This document shows positions 44,901 to 56,365 of a DNA stretch of 64,000 nucleotides, piece by piece. Under the pieces are notes generated by a model. It did not search any database and had not been told where the DNA came from. It saw only the letters and a program-made list of their open reading frames with translations. The DNA lies in NCBI GenBank assembly GCA_014058105.1, contig JACGCM010000012.1:1550001-1614000 (forward strand). Reading direction: 5' to 3'. Position numbers and translations under genes: made by a program. The stretch is from Kingdonia uniflora. Its lineage: Eukaryota; Streptophyta; Magnoliopsida; Ranunculales; Circaeasteraceae. Numbering within the stretch: the stretch's first letter is position 1; each line of letters begins with the position of its first letter.

Positions 44901-47480
44901 GTTCATTTCGCGATAGAATAAAAATTAAGACCTGAACATCACTCTATAGTAATTCCCAGATACAGAGACAGCCTAGACCTTATAAAGATACCACACCTTT
45001 CATTAACAAGTTCATTCTGTGGACCCCTTCCACAGATGACGTCTTTTACATTCCAAAATGTATTAACCAGCTGTTATTTAATATTTGCACACTCAACAAA
45101 CTAGTTTATGATACATGTGTAAAAAACTTACAAAAATATCTAACAACTGAAAGACATGATCAGAAATATATCATAAAAGTATCAAACCAAAAAAGCATGA
45201 TCAAATATCATTTCCTTGTGCTATCCTGTCAAGGATACTCATTTCTCCCTAATTTTTGTCACGGAAGAAACAAAACCCACTCTAATATACAACTCAAAGT
45301 CATAGAGTCGACAACACCAAACTCCACCATCTGAAAAAGCCAATATAACAATAGCACAAACCAACAATCACAGGAACTCGCACCAACCCAATCACCACTT
45401 ATCCCCAAGGTGCATCTTTAGGAAACCTCGATCGAAATTGCCACTAATTGAATGGGAAAACTTATGCAATCAAACCCCAAACCTAAGGAACATCAAGTGC
45501 AAGGAGCAGCAAACTCAAACATTTTCTCTATGGAAACCAAATGATAAATAGATATAGAAAAAAAAATCACAGTAGGAGGTGGAGACAAGAATGAGACAGA
45601 AAGACAAACCAAAAAAGAAATGAACTTTAAATTTTTTGAAAAAATCAAAAAGTCGTTCGAATGACAAGAAACCTCGTTCGAACAAAATAATGGAAATTGG
45701 TAAACGCACCAAAATAAACCAAAATAACCAAGTAATAAGTAAACATCGATAGGAAACATAATCTACAGGAAACTTAAGATAAGACACATGACTTTCGAGA
45801 GAAACTGAAAACTTACCAAACACACTCCCCCTCAAAATATGTAGAGTCAAATCTATAAGCACAACGGATACATGATATTGAAAATATTATTGATCTATAA
45901 ACGAAATAATGTAAAGGAACTTGGTGTGTGTGTGTAGTCCAATCAAGGTCCTGATAGTTAAACGTATGAAGATCACTATATTAGAAATATGTTTCAACTT
46001 AGGCCTCTCATGGTTGGTCACTCAAAGTCACTGAGAATTTACTAGATATCACTCTGAGGAAATATGAATATGAATAAACTGGAGTTAAAAATTCACAATC
46101 CAAAGAAAAAAATAGTGATATTTTCCTGAAAGATCTCATGGAAGGAAAATCAATTGATTTAGATGGTGTCAAGTTAACTAATAGAAAATCCCTATATCTC
46201 ATCTCCACTAAACTGACTGTGTTAAACTCAAGATCAAACAGGTCTTGAAAAGGTTATAATATAGGCAATGGAAGGGACATGACAGATTAAATGTTTTTTG
46301 CTGGCATTCTGAGACGTCAGATTATACTTTTTCCCCCTCTTTCTTCACATTGAGTGCACATTGAATAAAATACTTCTTCCCCAAATTTCCCTTTATATAC
46401 TAGGGAAACTCGTTATATTTGCTCATATCTCGAGACAAGGGAGTGGTTTGAAACCCATAAACAAGAACATAATTTTCAGATTTTGTTCGAACAAAAAATG
46501 TAGGCGTTCGAACGAAATAGCCTCTTGGGCCAAAGTTCCAGTGGGGTGTAATATGGTCATTCGAACGAAAGATGAAATCGTTCTAACGGGTTTTTTTTTT
46601 CTTTTTCTTCTTCTTCTTCTTTTTATTCTTCTTCTTCTTCTAGCAATAACATGGTTTTCCCTCCTTCCTTCACTTGGAGTTTACTAAACCGTTTCAGAAC
46701 AAAAGGGTTAAAAGGAGTTGGATAGAAAACGAATGGCATATTTTAAGACACAAAAGGGCTACAAACGGATAAAATTTTGGGTAAAGATAGACGAAGGCCA
46801 AAAAGGAGTAATAATAAAAAACCTATTATCATATCTTCGGTCTCACATAGTGTTTTTTTCGTCTCGAATCAAGTATAGGGAATGGCCTATTAAACTAACT
46901 TGAACTAGATGCCACCACCAACAATTGACAAATGCAAAAAATAATGAGATCAAAAACAAAGAGAGATTTTGCGGGAAATAATTCATTTAATAACACTCAA
47001 AGCTTGCACAAAAGGTAAGATCCTCACATAATGTTAGGTAACGAAGTCTCTACATTTGTCCTCAAGGTTTCTACTTATGACTAGAGTCAGGAACAGTTGG
47101 AACCAATGATGAATAAGTGATACCAAGTAGCTTAAGCATTAGATGAATATATGACAAATAAATAAATCTTGAACATTCACATGCATAGCTAAGATAGACT
47201 GTAATGCATAAATCAGGGGAAATAACCACTATGAATAAGAGAAACGACACATACCTGACGATGTTCACGAAATAGCGACACAAACAGTCAGGATGACTGG
47301 AACGATTTACTCAATAGAGCAGACACCAATAGTACTAATCCTGGATTGATCAGATAAATCGCCTTTCACCGTCTCATAGCACACACTCTTCACCGTCTTA
47401 TTTTGAGCCATTACTATAACATTGCACCGTAATTATGGTAGAAGATCCTTCTTCTGAACCCAAATGGATCTCACTTTCTT
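44901..47480. other. Copia interior without recognisable pol
   Basis: About 2.6 kb of AT-rich DNA. TTCGAACGA-type motifs recur at 45651-45685 and 46485-46590. The 46440-46590 stretch (GCGTTCGAACGAAATAGC, CTTGGGCCAAAGTTCCAG) resembles the motif region of the LTR, so a diverged LTR piece of a related element may be nested here. A (CTT)n stretch is at 46603-46640. No integrase, RT or RNase H motif is found. Confidence 0.5.
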
Positions 47481-47499
47481 TCGTTCTTCTGTCGCTTGA

Positions 47500-49292
47500 G
47501 TCAAATTTTTGAAACCATTAAAAGACTTTTGGATAAAAGAGGAATTAGCAAACGATTGGGCATATGATCGATAGAGTTTCCCTCTTCCCTGGAAAATTTA
47601 TTCATATCATAGAATTCATGAACATATCTACAATAGGGAGCAAGATGACCTTTTCGACCACAAGCCTTACAATAAAACACATGAAAGACAAAAATGCTTC
47701 TTAGTCTGCATATGAGGAGCATTAGTCACACTTTGTTTGGGCAAAAATGGCACTAGAGTAGCTTTGACAAACTTAGTGATTTGAGGTGTAGTAGATTTAA
47801 CATTTTGCTCATCAAATCCAAGTCCCTTTTTGTCAATACCATTTTTGCTCATACTTAGCATTTTATCAATATTTTTTACTCTATGGAGAAAAACTTTAAG
47901 TTTCTGCTTAGTGGAAGTCAAGTCAAGTTTAAGCTTCTCAAGTTTAGTTTCAGTCAATTTGAACTTCCCCACAACAATATGTTTTTCTTTTTCACAAATA
48001 TCAAGTGTGACATTAAGAGCATCTTTCTCATTCTTAAGTTTCTCAAGTTGAGAAACAAGTTAAGAATACAAATCTTCAAACTTGAGTTCTTCACTATTAT
48101 TACTTTTATAATTACTCTGATCTTCAGTAAAGTTTTCTAGCCCAAAAGGGTCAAAATAATTATTACTGGAGTTTATTATACTAGGAAATGCACAATAGTT
48201 GTCATTTTCATATTCTTGGGGATGATCATTATTAGCATCAAATTCATTATTATTATCATCCCAAGTAACTTTAATATTCATGGCCTTATAGCTACTATTA
48301 AAACTCTTAGTGGGACAACTGTGAGCATAGTGACCATACTTGTGATACCTATAATATTCAACTTTCTTTAAGTCTTGTTCAAGATTGGTATGCTTGCCAT
48401 ACAACTTAACACGGTCATGAGGACATGGCTTATAATTCACATTTTACCCTTATTTCTCAAATTGCCATTTTTTCAGGAGTTTTCTAAATTGTTGGCTTAT
48501 AACAGCAATCTGTGAATCAAAGTTCAATTCCTCATTATCGTCAGAGACACATAAGTTGTTAACTTCTTTGGTTCCCTGAGAAGATGAAGAGTTGGAGGAA
48601 AACTTAAAAGCCAGACTCTTATTCTTCTTAGGGTTTTCCATTTCCATCTCAATTTCAAATGTTTGCAATTTTCCAGTAAGTGTGTCAGGCTTCATAGTTT
48701 TAAGATTTTGAGCTTCCTCTATGGCATCACGTCTGGATCTAAAAATCTTAGGGAGAGATCTTAGAATTTTTCAAACTATTTGAACATCAGTATATCCAAC
48801 TCCTAAAGAGGCACAATTGTTGACAATATCCCTTAGTCTGGCATAAAACACACCGAACGGTTTATCCTCACTCATCCAGATGTTTTCAAATTGAGAGGTG
48901 AGCATTTGCAGTTTACTCTTTTTAACCGTATCATCACCTTCGTGAGTGCACATTATGATGTGCCAAGCTTCTTTCAAAGTGTTACACGCGGAGATGTGCC
49001 TATACTCACTTTGGCTCAACGCATTAAAGATAGCATTAAAACCTTTAGAATTATACCCAGATGTTTTTTTTCCTCATTGGTCCATTAATTTCTAGGTTTA
49101 TGAATTTTTACAGCTGTTGCTGGCTCACCCCGTATAACAGAGAGGGGACACCCATCCATCTTCAATGGCAATCCAGACATCTTCTCCCATGGATTGCAAG
49201 AAGACAATCATTCGAACCTTCCAGTAGGGAAAGTTCGTGCCATCAAAGAGTGGTGAACGATTTATAGGACCTCTAAATTTTTCAGAATCCAT
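47500..49292 (-). pseudogene. Ty1/copia gag with two zinc knuckles, broken
   Basis: The start at ATG 49292 gives MDSEKFRGPINRSPLFDG, close to the first copia gag. Then come SEYRHISACNTLKEAWHIIM, FENIWMSEDKPFGVFYARL (UBN2-type gag core), an acidic/Ser region, and a first knuckle decayed to YYRYHKYGHYAHSC. A Lys-rich coiled-coil region follows (ETKLEKLKLDLTSTKQKLKV), then a second, intact knuckle CKACGRKGHLAPYC near 47665-47625. Frames change several times. A long gag with a late second knuckle recalls SIRE/Maximus-type copia elements. Confidence 0.75.
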
Positions 49293-49357
49293 TAAATTAA
49301 ACAAGCACTTAGAAGCAGGATTACCGCTTAGGATATAAAGCCTACAAGCGATTCCGC

Positions 49358-49370
49358 TCTGATACCAATT
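49358..49370 (-). other. Primer-binding site of copia element
   Basis: Minus strand TTGGTATCAGAGCGG, complementary to initiator tRNA-Met, adjoining the 5' LTR. Confidence 0.85.
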
Positions 49371-50246
49371 GAAAATCTATGTGCTCGTATTTAATGTATT
49401 TCGAGAAATTAGGTCAAAACAATTTCAATCAATCAATGATCTTGGATTAAACAGAAACAATCAAAAGTAAAGACAATGAATTAAATGACACAAACAATTG
49501 TTCACCCTGTGGAAATTCCTTACTCAGAAGAAAAACCACAGGTCGTTGTAGATGAGCACAAAAAAATCTACTAATCAAAAAGAGTTTAATCTGAATTACA
49601 CTTACAGACTTGATAACTCCGTCTCGTGATTATCTCTCTTCTGATCCAAGCATCACACCCTTGTACTTTCATTTTCGCAATGACTCTCCTTGAACTCACA
49701 ACAAGGAACACCCTTCTTGAATCTCTCTAGAAAACTTTATGGGAAGTAGGATACACTAACTTAATCATCAGCCTCAATGTTTTTAGGTTTTGATTGATGT
49801 CAAGTTGTGTTTCTGATAAAGGAAATTTAGCTCTCTCGAAAATAACTTGTTGCCAAAGAAAAGAGAAAAAAGAGAGGTCATGAAAAGAGAGGCAATATTT
49901 CCTTTAAATAGAGTTTCAGCTTTTCTCGAGACTCGTTCGAACAACATATGGACTCATTCGAACGACTTGGGCTTCTGGGCCAAAAATCCAGGGAGTTGGA
50001 AAAGGGTCATCCGAACAACTCTCAACCTCGTAAGAACGACTTTACGATAGTTGGTCTTTAGCCTTAGAATCTTGACCACTCGTTCAAACAACATCCAAGC
50101 TCGTTCGAACGACTTCGACAATATCAGTTTTCGACAATTTCATTCTTCAGCCCTAGATCCTCCATCTTGGTTCATCCTGTCAATGTCTTTGATTGAGATA
50201 ACCACGGATCTTACATACACGAAATGAGACAAACCAAAACCTTTCA
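49370..50246 (-). repeat. 5' LTR of copia element
   Basis: 877 bp matching 44002-44887 along its length, including the TTCGAACGA cluster at 49930-50120 where several palindromes are partly mutated. Confidence 0.88.
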
Positions 50247-52847
50247 CAAAGATGCTCCTGATGGGGTTGGATAACAAATTGTGGAAGAGGTACGTTTTTG
50301 TTTGATCTTTGATTTAGTTTTAATTTAGTATCTAAGAATACATTGTGTGCTTACGGTGCTTTAAAGTTGGTACCCAATCAATCTAAGATTTTTTTTCAAG
50401 ATTAATGCCTATTATTAGAGACCAACTCTAGGGATTTTGTATGGTATACTTCTTAGTGTCCCCATTTTTTTGTGGGGATGGAATTTGAGTAGGTTTGTTG
50501 CTTTGAGCTAGATACTTAGGAAATCATAGGATGATGAATTTGTAAGTTTCATGGTTTATAACTCTTTTGTTCCAAACGAAACAAGTCTATGAGGTGCTTT
50601 TTCGTTGTGTTTGAAGAATCACGTTAGCAGTTGTTACTTTTCTATTCTGAATCGAATTTATAAGTGTTAGAATGAATTTAAGAAGAATGATTATAATTTG
50701 GACTTGCTGGTAGATCTATTTTATTATTTTGCCTTATGTATTCTCAGCTGGACTTAAAAAATATGTATTCTTCTACTTAATAAAGAAGTATTACAAAATA
50801 TGAAATGAGACTCGCACATTATTTTATTTGGATTAGTTAATTAGATTGTTTTCTATTTCATTGGAATTATGTGAATTTTTGTTCTTTATATATACCATAG
50901 AAAACGTACTTATCCACAAATAATTTTAGTTGGTGCTGCATTTCTTTTGAACTGAACTTTGTTATTAACTGCCTGTGTTTATGTTGTCTTTTTTCAGTTA
51001 AGGAGGATTAACAAGTCAGATGGAACTTTGACAGAGGAAGTTATACCGTACAACATTGTACCCTTGGATGTACCAGCCTTAACCAATGCTATTGGAACCT
51101 TTGTTGAGGTGTGTGAACTAAATTCATTTAATTAGTTTACTTTATTTTTGTATTAGTATTTGATTGATTTATAAAGAAATGAGTAGCTATAGCAAGCACA
51201 AGAGAGGCATGTGCAAGCCAAAAAAAAAAACCCATCAACTCCACATGTAGTCGTACATTAAGGACCTCTCATCACCACCTCTTCCTGTCTAACCATGAGA
51301 GACTCAAAAAACATGGCCCTCATATTCATAGCCCCTTTACCAGAAGATGAGACTTTATTGTGATGATGACATCCTCTCACGGTCTCTATTATCCTTTAAA
51401 ACCTTATAGTATTTCCTTCGAGCTAAATAGACCAAATAACAAAGAAGTTGAATTGCCACATAACCCTTCCCTGCCAAGATAAGTTTGTTAAGCACAAATA
51501 TGAAAATCTGTAACATTGCTAGAATGATTCCAGTTTGCTTCAGCTTTTGCAAGAAGCTTTTTATATATAATTATTTTCAATATCGAAATATATATCTGAC
51601 ATACCATGACATTTTTTTGATATCTTATATGTCGACAGATCCCATGAATGGTCGTGATGTATATATGATGTTCAAAAATTGCACCTACATAAATTTATCA
51701 CAATATAATTTACTTATTCTATTTATTGAACATTTACTTCATACGTTCATATCATATGATATTGCTGCTTTACATTATTATTATTATCTAAACTCATGTT
51801 AAAGCTGCAATTTCTACAATACGGTACATTGAAATCTATCCTTCATTGCCTGCTGATTTCGAGCTTTCTAGTGTGCGAAATCTGGACATATTTTATCTGT
51901 TAGAGTATGTCTTTGGCTTTCAGGTACGTTTCCATACACATAAATCATATCTGTCTTTCGTCAACATGTGATTTTTCTTAGTCAATCAATTCCAATTTAT
52001 CAGCAACACAATTCATTATTATTTGAAAATCAGAACTTAAGGTGACTATATATGTGAATCTTTACTTACTGCCCATTTATAATAAGAGGGCAGCAATTTA
52101 ATCTAGTAGGAATATTTTTCTTAAGTGCTCTATTGGAAAGTCAAACTACTAAGTTTATCAAAGCACTTAGATTAAGGGATTGCGTAAGTACAAGGTGATA
52201 TTGTTTTTTTGCTAAATTAAGTCCTGTAGTAAGGAAGGTTGTTCGGGTATAGAAAAGACTGATGAGAATTCAAGAAATGTATTCTTAGATGTATCCAAAA
52301 TATTGAGCTACTAAGCAGTGGCTAGACTTTCCATATTTGCACTTTGAAATAATTTTGCTCGAGTGCTTATTCATTAATTTTTTGATGTATCACTCGTATT
52401 CGCCAAACTGATTTCTGTCTATTATAGAAGACTGTCGTCTATAGTAACTTTGGAAAGGAGAACAATATTGGCAGTAGACACTTGCATTAAAATGACCTCT
52501 AAGAAATAGCATAAACTAAACTTGTTTTTTTTCTTCTTTCAATCTATTAATTAGTACCAAGAATGTTGTAAACCATTTTGAGCTTCCAATAGGGAATTTG
52601 ATAATATGGTGATTCAGTGAGTTGATTTAGTTATACTAATTATGTGGACAGTGTTACGTTGTTTCTCTGGTGGATACCATTATTTTTTGTCCATGTAATT
52701 ATGCAATTTATTTCATTTTGTGCAGAAAGACAATATTTGGAACCAGCGTAAAAATGTAGTTCTTTCTATTGCAAATACATAGTCTCGTCTTGGTATACTC
52801 GCTGAAGCTGAACTTGTGAGTGATGCATATGATCATAGAAACATTAA

Positions 52848-53188
52848 CCTATAGAGTTACACAAAAATGTTGACCTGCACCTGGTGCATCAGGTCAAAGG
52901 TCGTAAAATGCAGATCCCTTCCCCACCAGTATTCTTCATTATGAGTCCATCATCTTCATGGAGTTTGGTCACATTTTGTTACTTATAACCTCATAAAATT
53001 TGCAATTCAAGTTGATGTCATCATTAACTTGAATTGCAAATTTTACGGAGTCAAAATGCGACCAAATTTTGTGAAGAGGATCTACCTATCATGGAAAACA
53101 CTCTAGACCGGTGGATTTGTATTACACAACCTCTAACCCTATGTACTTGGGCATATGTCAACATTTGTGTCTAGTTTTATAGGTTGAT
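52848..53188. mobile_element. Foldback (hairpin) MITE
   Basis: Nearly the whole 340 bp is an imperfect palindrome. The outer arms AACCTATA...ACACAAA-ATGTTGAC match their inverted copy, the middle arms GGTCACATTTTG and CAAAATGCGACC pair, and the centre TAAAATTTGCAATTCAAGTT is a perfect 20-bp arm around a 12-nt loop (GATGTCATCATT). It has no coding content. A transcript would form a long hairpin suited to small-RNA production. Confidence 0.75.
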
Positions 53189-53315
53189 CCCTCTTTTCTA
53201 TACATGTGTATATATATTTGTGTGTTTAAGTTGCAAGAAATTTTCATGTTTTTTGTACGCGCGCTTATAGTAGAATGCAGAAAGGACCCAAAAAGGGACG
53301 ATTTCTTAATCTATC

Positions 53316-55470
53316 TATATTACTAAAGGAATACCCATTCACTGAGAGTCAATCTCGGTTGTTAATCACAATACCCTACACATTATTTTTATCTTAAGCT
53401 ATGACGATAATTTTTGTGACTTTCATCATTTCGTTGATATTTAAAAAATGCTTAACAATCTCTAATTGTTAATGTTGTTTATTGATAGCTTTCATGTATA
53501 ATATCGTGTTATGTGCTTATTGCTAGGATCAAAAGTGCAACTTAATTTTTTATCGTTCCCCATTAGTTAGAAATACAATAATGTGTCTCATGTTTAATTA
53601 AGGTGTAGGATATGGCAAACTTTTAAAAGAAGATATGTAATGCTCTTATTTTGATCTATACCACTTGAGAAATTTTTGTTAGCACTTATTTTAATATTGA
53701 ACTGGGGGGAGCTTCTAAGATTTTGTGGCGTATTTAAAATTTCGTCTATACGTAAAAGAAAAATATTGTTGCTAAAAGACCCCAAGCATAGTCGGCTGTC
53801 TCCTCTGCAAAACCTCTCCCTCTTATTCTCCTCTTTCTTAAAACCCCTCTCCATCATCTCCACTTTCGAAAACCCATCACTACAATCTTAAACCACGCTC
53901 CTAATCTCCCTCATTTCATTTTTCATTTTAAAATTTTATATAGTAATCCTTGTGCTAATCACTTTAAGAGATGGCACCAAGGTTGTTTGCGTTTAAGGGG
54001 GGAAAAGAATGTAGTATGGATTGTGACAGGTATTCGAAAAGGAGAAAGGGATTGATGCTTTGGGTTCCATTCTTTAACAACACTCGAACATTTCTCTAGC
54101 AAAAATATTGACGATGTTAATTCAAGTAATTGGCTCATGAATTATTTTGCTACAGGTTTGGCTTATGAAATGACTTTGCTCTGTGCATTTGAATCCACGC
54201 CATGTTCTTATGCTTATATACTAGTGCTCATAAAAACCTGCTCGATGATTATGTACATGCTTGGCTCAGTGTCTTCTACTTGCATGTAAGCCAAGTCTAT
54301 TTTTGGGATTTAGGATTTAGGATTTAGGAAAGGATACTGATTATCAGTGTCTTCTGCATTCCTATGTTTAAGTCTCACAAAAAGTTCCATTTAGCCCATT
54401 ACGCATCCTACGATTTTTTTTTCATTGGCTTAATTTGCTCACCATTTATCACAATATACAAACAAAAAAAAATATTTCCAATATAAACTACATCAGCAGG
54501 CAAATATATTTACGATTTACCTACAAAATAACAAAATTCCCATAAAAACATAAATAAGATAACTTGCTATCTGTGTTATAGCAATGAAGTTTAGCACATA
54601 TTTGTCGGTACTGAGCCAAGGCTCATATGACTTGAAGACTAGGTTCGACAACCAAGGGAAGTTTTGAATCTCCAACAACAACAGCTCATGTCCAAGTTCT
54701 TGCTAATAGAGTTAACATTTTTGCATCTTCGTTTGCTAATACAGGAAGCAACAGGGTAACAGACTCCCAGTTAATGTGGTAATCCAATACTAATCTTCTA
54801 CTTTAGGTTGACATGTATAAATGTTTAATGTGTATCTACTTTTATGCTTATCAGGTCTGGTCGGTTTGACAACAATTTGATTTTTGTGACTGTTGGCTCT
54901 GAGAGATGTGAAGGTCAATCTACTGAAGAAAACAAAAATGCTCTAACACTGAAGTTGTGAGTAAACCATAGTTCTAAATGTGCATGAAAAATATTTATGT
55001 ATGCAGCTACTAACATATAAATTGTCTACAAGGTTCAAATAATTTTGTGGGAGTTGTAGAGGTTATGTTTTTGTGTCTTTTCAGATTACTCCCATAGTCA
55101 TATCCTTTTTGAGGAATCTGCATTGCCAATCCTCCTAAAAAATGACATGACAGTCCTCCCTATCATCTGTTCTAACCATTGCTTAGATTGTTGGGAAATG
55201 AACTAATATGGGGTTGCCAAATTGCTTTCTTGATGGCGAAGGTTTCCAAGACCGATCAAGGGTAGTGTTTGCTAAGTTGGGTTTTTGATCTTATCAACAT
55301 TAATGTAAGTATGTCAGGCGTAAACACTATTTAGCCAATGAAATCTGTAGTAACAGGAAAGTCACTCTTATCATGTCAAGTCCTTTTTTATTCTTCAATT
55401 AACATTGGAATTCATTATAGAAGACACATCCAATGAGTGCTCTATGAAACGGAGTAATCTTCTATAATGT
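53316..55470. other. Interior of the Helitron candidate, unassigned
   Basis: Mostly AT-rich. A small frame around 54846-54955 (SGRFDNNLIFVTVGSERCEGQ in one reading, flanked by CAG) looks exon-like but I do not recognise it. (ATTTAGG)3 lies at 54309-54330. A partial MITE end lies at 55113-55190. Confidence 0.35.
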
Positions 55471-55483
55471 AGCCACTACATGA

Positions 55484-56220
55484 GAGCCATTATGGATACA
55501 AAATGTTGAGACGGTCCGTGAGATTCTCAATTATGATGAGTACATACGTGAGTTCCCACCTGAAAACTCCGACAATAAGGGACAGATAAGGCGATCATTT
55601 GAGGCTTCAAGAGAGACGGGTGTAATCTTCATGGACCTCCCTAAGCTGGTTCAATCCTACATGGTTGTGGTAAGATCTTCACCTCAAATGAATCTATAAA
55701 ATATCTTATATGTGAGCAACCACACAATTTATGTTAGAAATTGGAAAAAGAGGACAAAACAAAGATTAACATTTCTATATGCGTGCTTCTTTTAGATAAC
55801 ATAATTAAAATCCATTTTCTTAAGTTTTTGTCTCATTATCTTTCTGTTGGATCATTGGAAGGAAATGTTTCCCTTCATGATCTCCAAGGCAGATACCATT
55901 GCTATAATCTCTAGCGATGAAGGAGCTAATAGAGGTGGCACCATACAATTTTGTGAGTAAATTCCTGTCTTATGTTATAAGATTGTGATTCAGGACTTCT
56001 GCATCAACCATATCAAACAATGTTTATATTGATTACCAGATGTTTGCAGAGCTACAATGGTGGACTCCAATGGTTTCAACAAGAGAAGTTTACTTTATCA
56101 GACATTGCGAGCAACTAAGCGTTGATCGGTGGGCAGTCGTTGATGTCTCCATTGACAAAATCAAAGATAATATTGAGTGCTCTATGAAATGTCGTAAACA
56201 ACCATCTGGCTGCATTCTAG
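55484..56220 (+). pseudogene. GL2-like HD-ZIP IV START-domain fragment
   Basis: HD-ZIP IV factors combine a homeodomain, a leucine zipper and a START domain and act in epidermal cell fate. Only START-domain exons are here. 55484-55672 encodes EPLWIQNVETVREILNYDEY and GVIFMDLPKLVQSYM. About 55849-55953 encodes DHWKEMFPFMISKADTIAII. 56040-56220 encodes MFAELQWWTPMVSTREVYF, then WAVVDVSIDKIKDNI and CRKQPSGCI. The VETxREILNYDEY block is closest to GLABRA2. The second exon lacks a proper acceptor, its donor is out of register, and homology ends at PSGCIL. The homeodomain and zipper are absent. Confidence 0.85.
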
Positions 56221-56365
56221 GTTGTGATATTCTCTGTCTTCTGTCTTCAGAGTTGTTGCTTTCATCATTTTCTGGGTTGCAACTCAAGTATTTATTCATA
56301 ACTTAACCGTTGATCACAGTCTAACTGTAGCGTTGCTTAACAATGAGCGCGTGCCCGATTGCTAG

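Larger units (their letters stand above)
44002..50246 (-). mobile_element. Ty1/copia element inserted in the callose synthase exon
   Basis: 6.2 kb on the minus strand with LTRs at 44002-44887 and 49370-50246, both TG...CA. It has a tRNA-iMet-type primer site, gag, and a polypurine tract. Flanks AAAAG (43997-44001) and CAAAG (50247-50251) are a 5-bp target duplication with one mismatch, and removing the element rejoins the callose synthase reading frame. No integrase or RT is recognisable between gag and the 3' LTR, so it is non-autonomous or deleted. Confidence 0.85.
43919..52815 (+). pseudogene. Callose synthase (GSL) fragment, split by a retrotransposon
   Basis: Plant 1,3-beta-glucan synthase; only part of the cytosolic N-terminal (Vta1-like) region is present. 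Exon 1: 43919-44001 plus 50252-50289 (RVFVAMRALIEVIEAHIK, DAPDGVG), divided by the copia element. Exon 2: 50998-51108 (LRRINKSDGTLTEE, PYNIVPLDVPALTNAIGTF). Exon 3: about 51798-51923 (KAAISTIRYIEIYPSLP, LLEYVFGFQ). Exon 4: 52726-52815 (KDNIWNQRKNVVLSI). The sequence most resembles the CALS9/CALS10 (GSL10/GSL8) branch. Defects are a TAA at 50272-50274, a TAG in exon 4 at 52780-52782, and no proper acceptor before exon 3. The membrane and catalytic parts are missing. The RPL14 exon just upstream ends in a phase compatible with exon 1. Confidence 0.88.
53310..56365 (+). mobile_element. Candidate Helitron carrying a GL2-like fragment
   Basis: Begins A|TCTATCTATATTACTAAAGG, related to the 42070 start, and ends GCGCGTGCCCGATTGCTAG|T. 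This fits the Helitron rules (TC start, CTRR end, insertion between A and T, no target duplication). A subterminal hairpin is only partly formed (GCGTTG/CAATGAGCGC). The GL2-like exons lie near the 3' end in the same orientation. No Rep/helicase is present, so it would be non-autonomous. The end assignments are by eye. Confidence 0.45.

Noticed and set aside
42070..53309. A single 11-kb Helitron from 42070 to just before 53310
   Set aside because: The start is plausible, but I found no CTRR end with a hairpin before 53310, so the extent cannot be supported.
54299..54330. Telomere-like repeat
   Set aside because: Only three ATTTAGG units, without the TTTAGGG register. It is a chance short tandem repeat.
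42968..55190. One large Pack-MULE with ends at 42968 and 55190
   Set aside because: The two end-like sequences are in the same orientation, not inverted, and the left one already pairs with 43567-43613 to form a small MITE.
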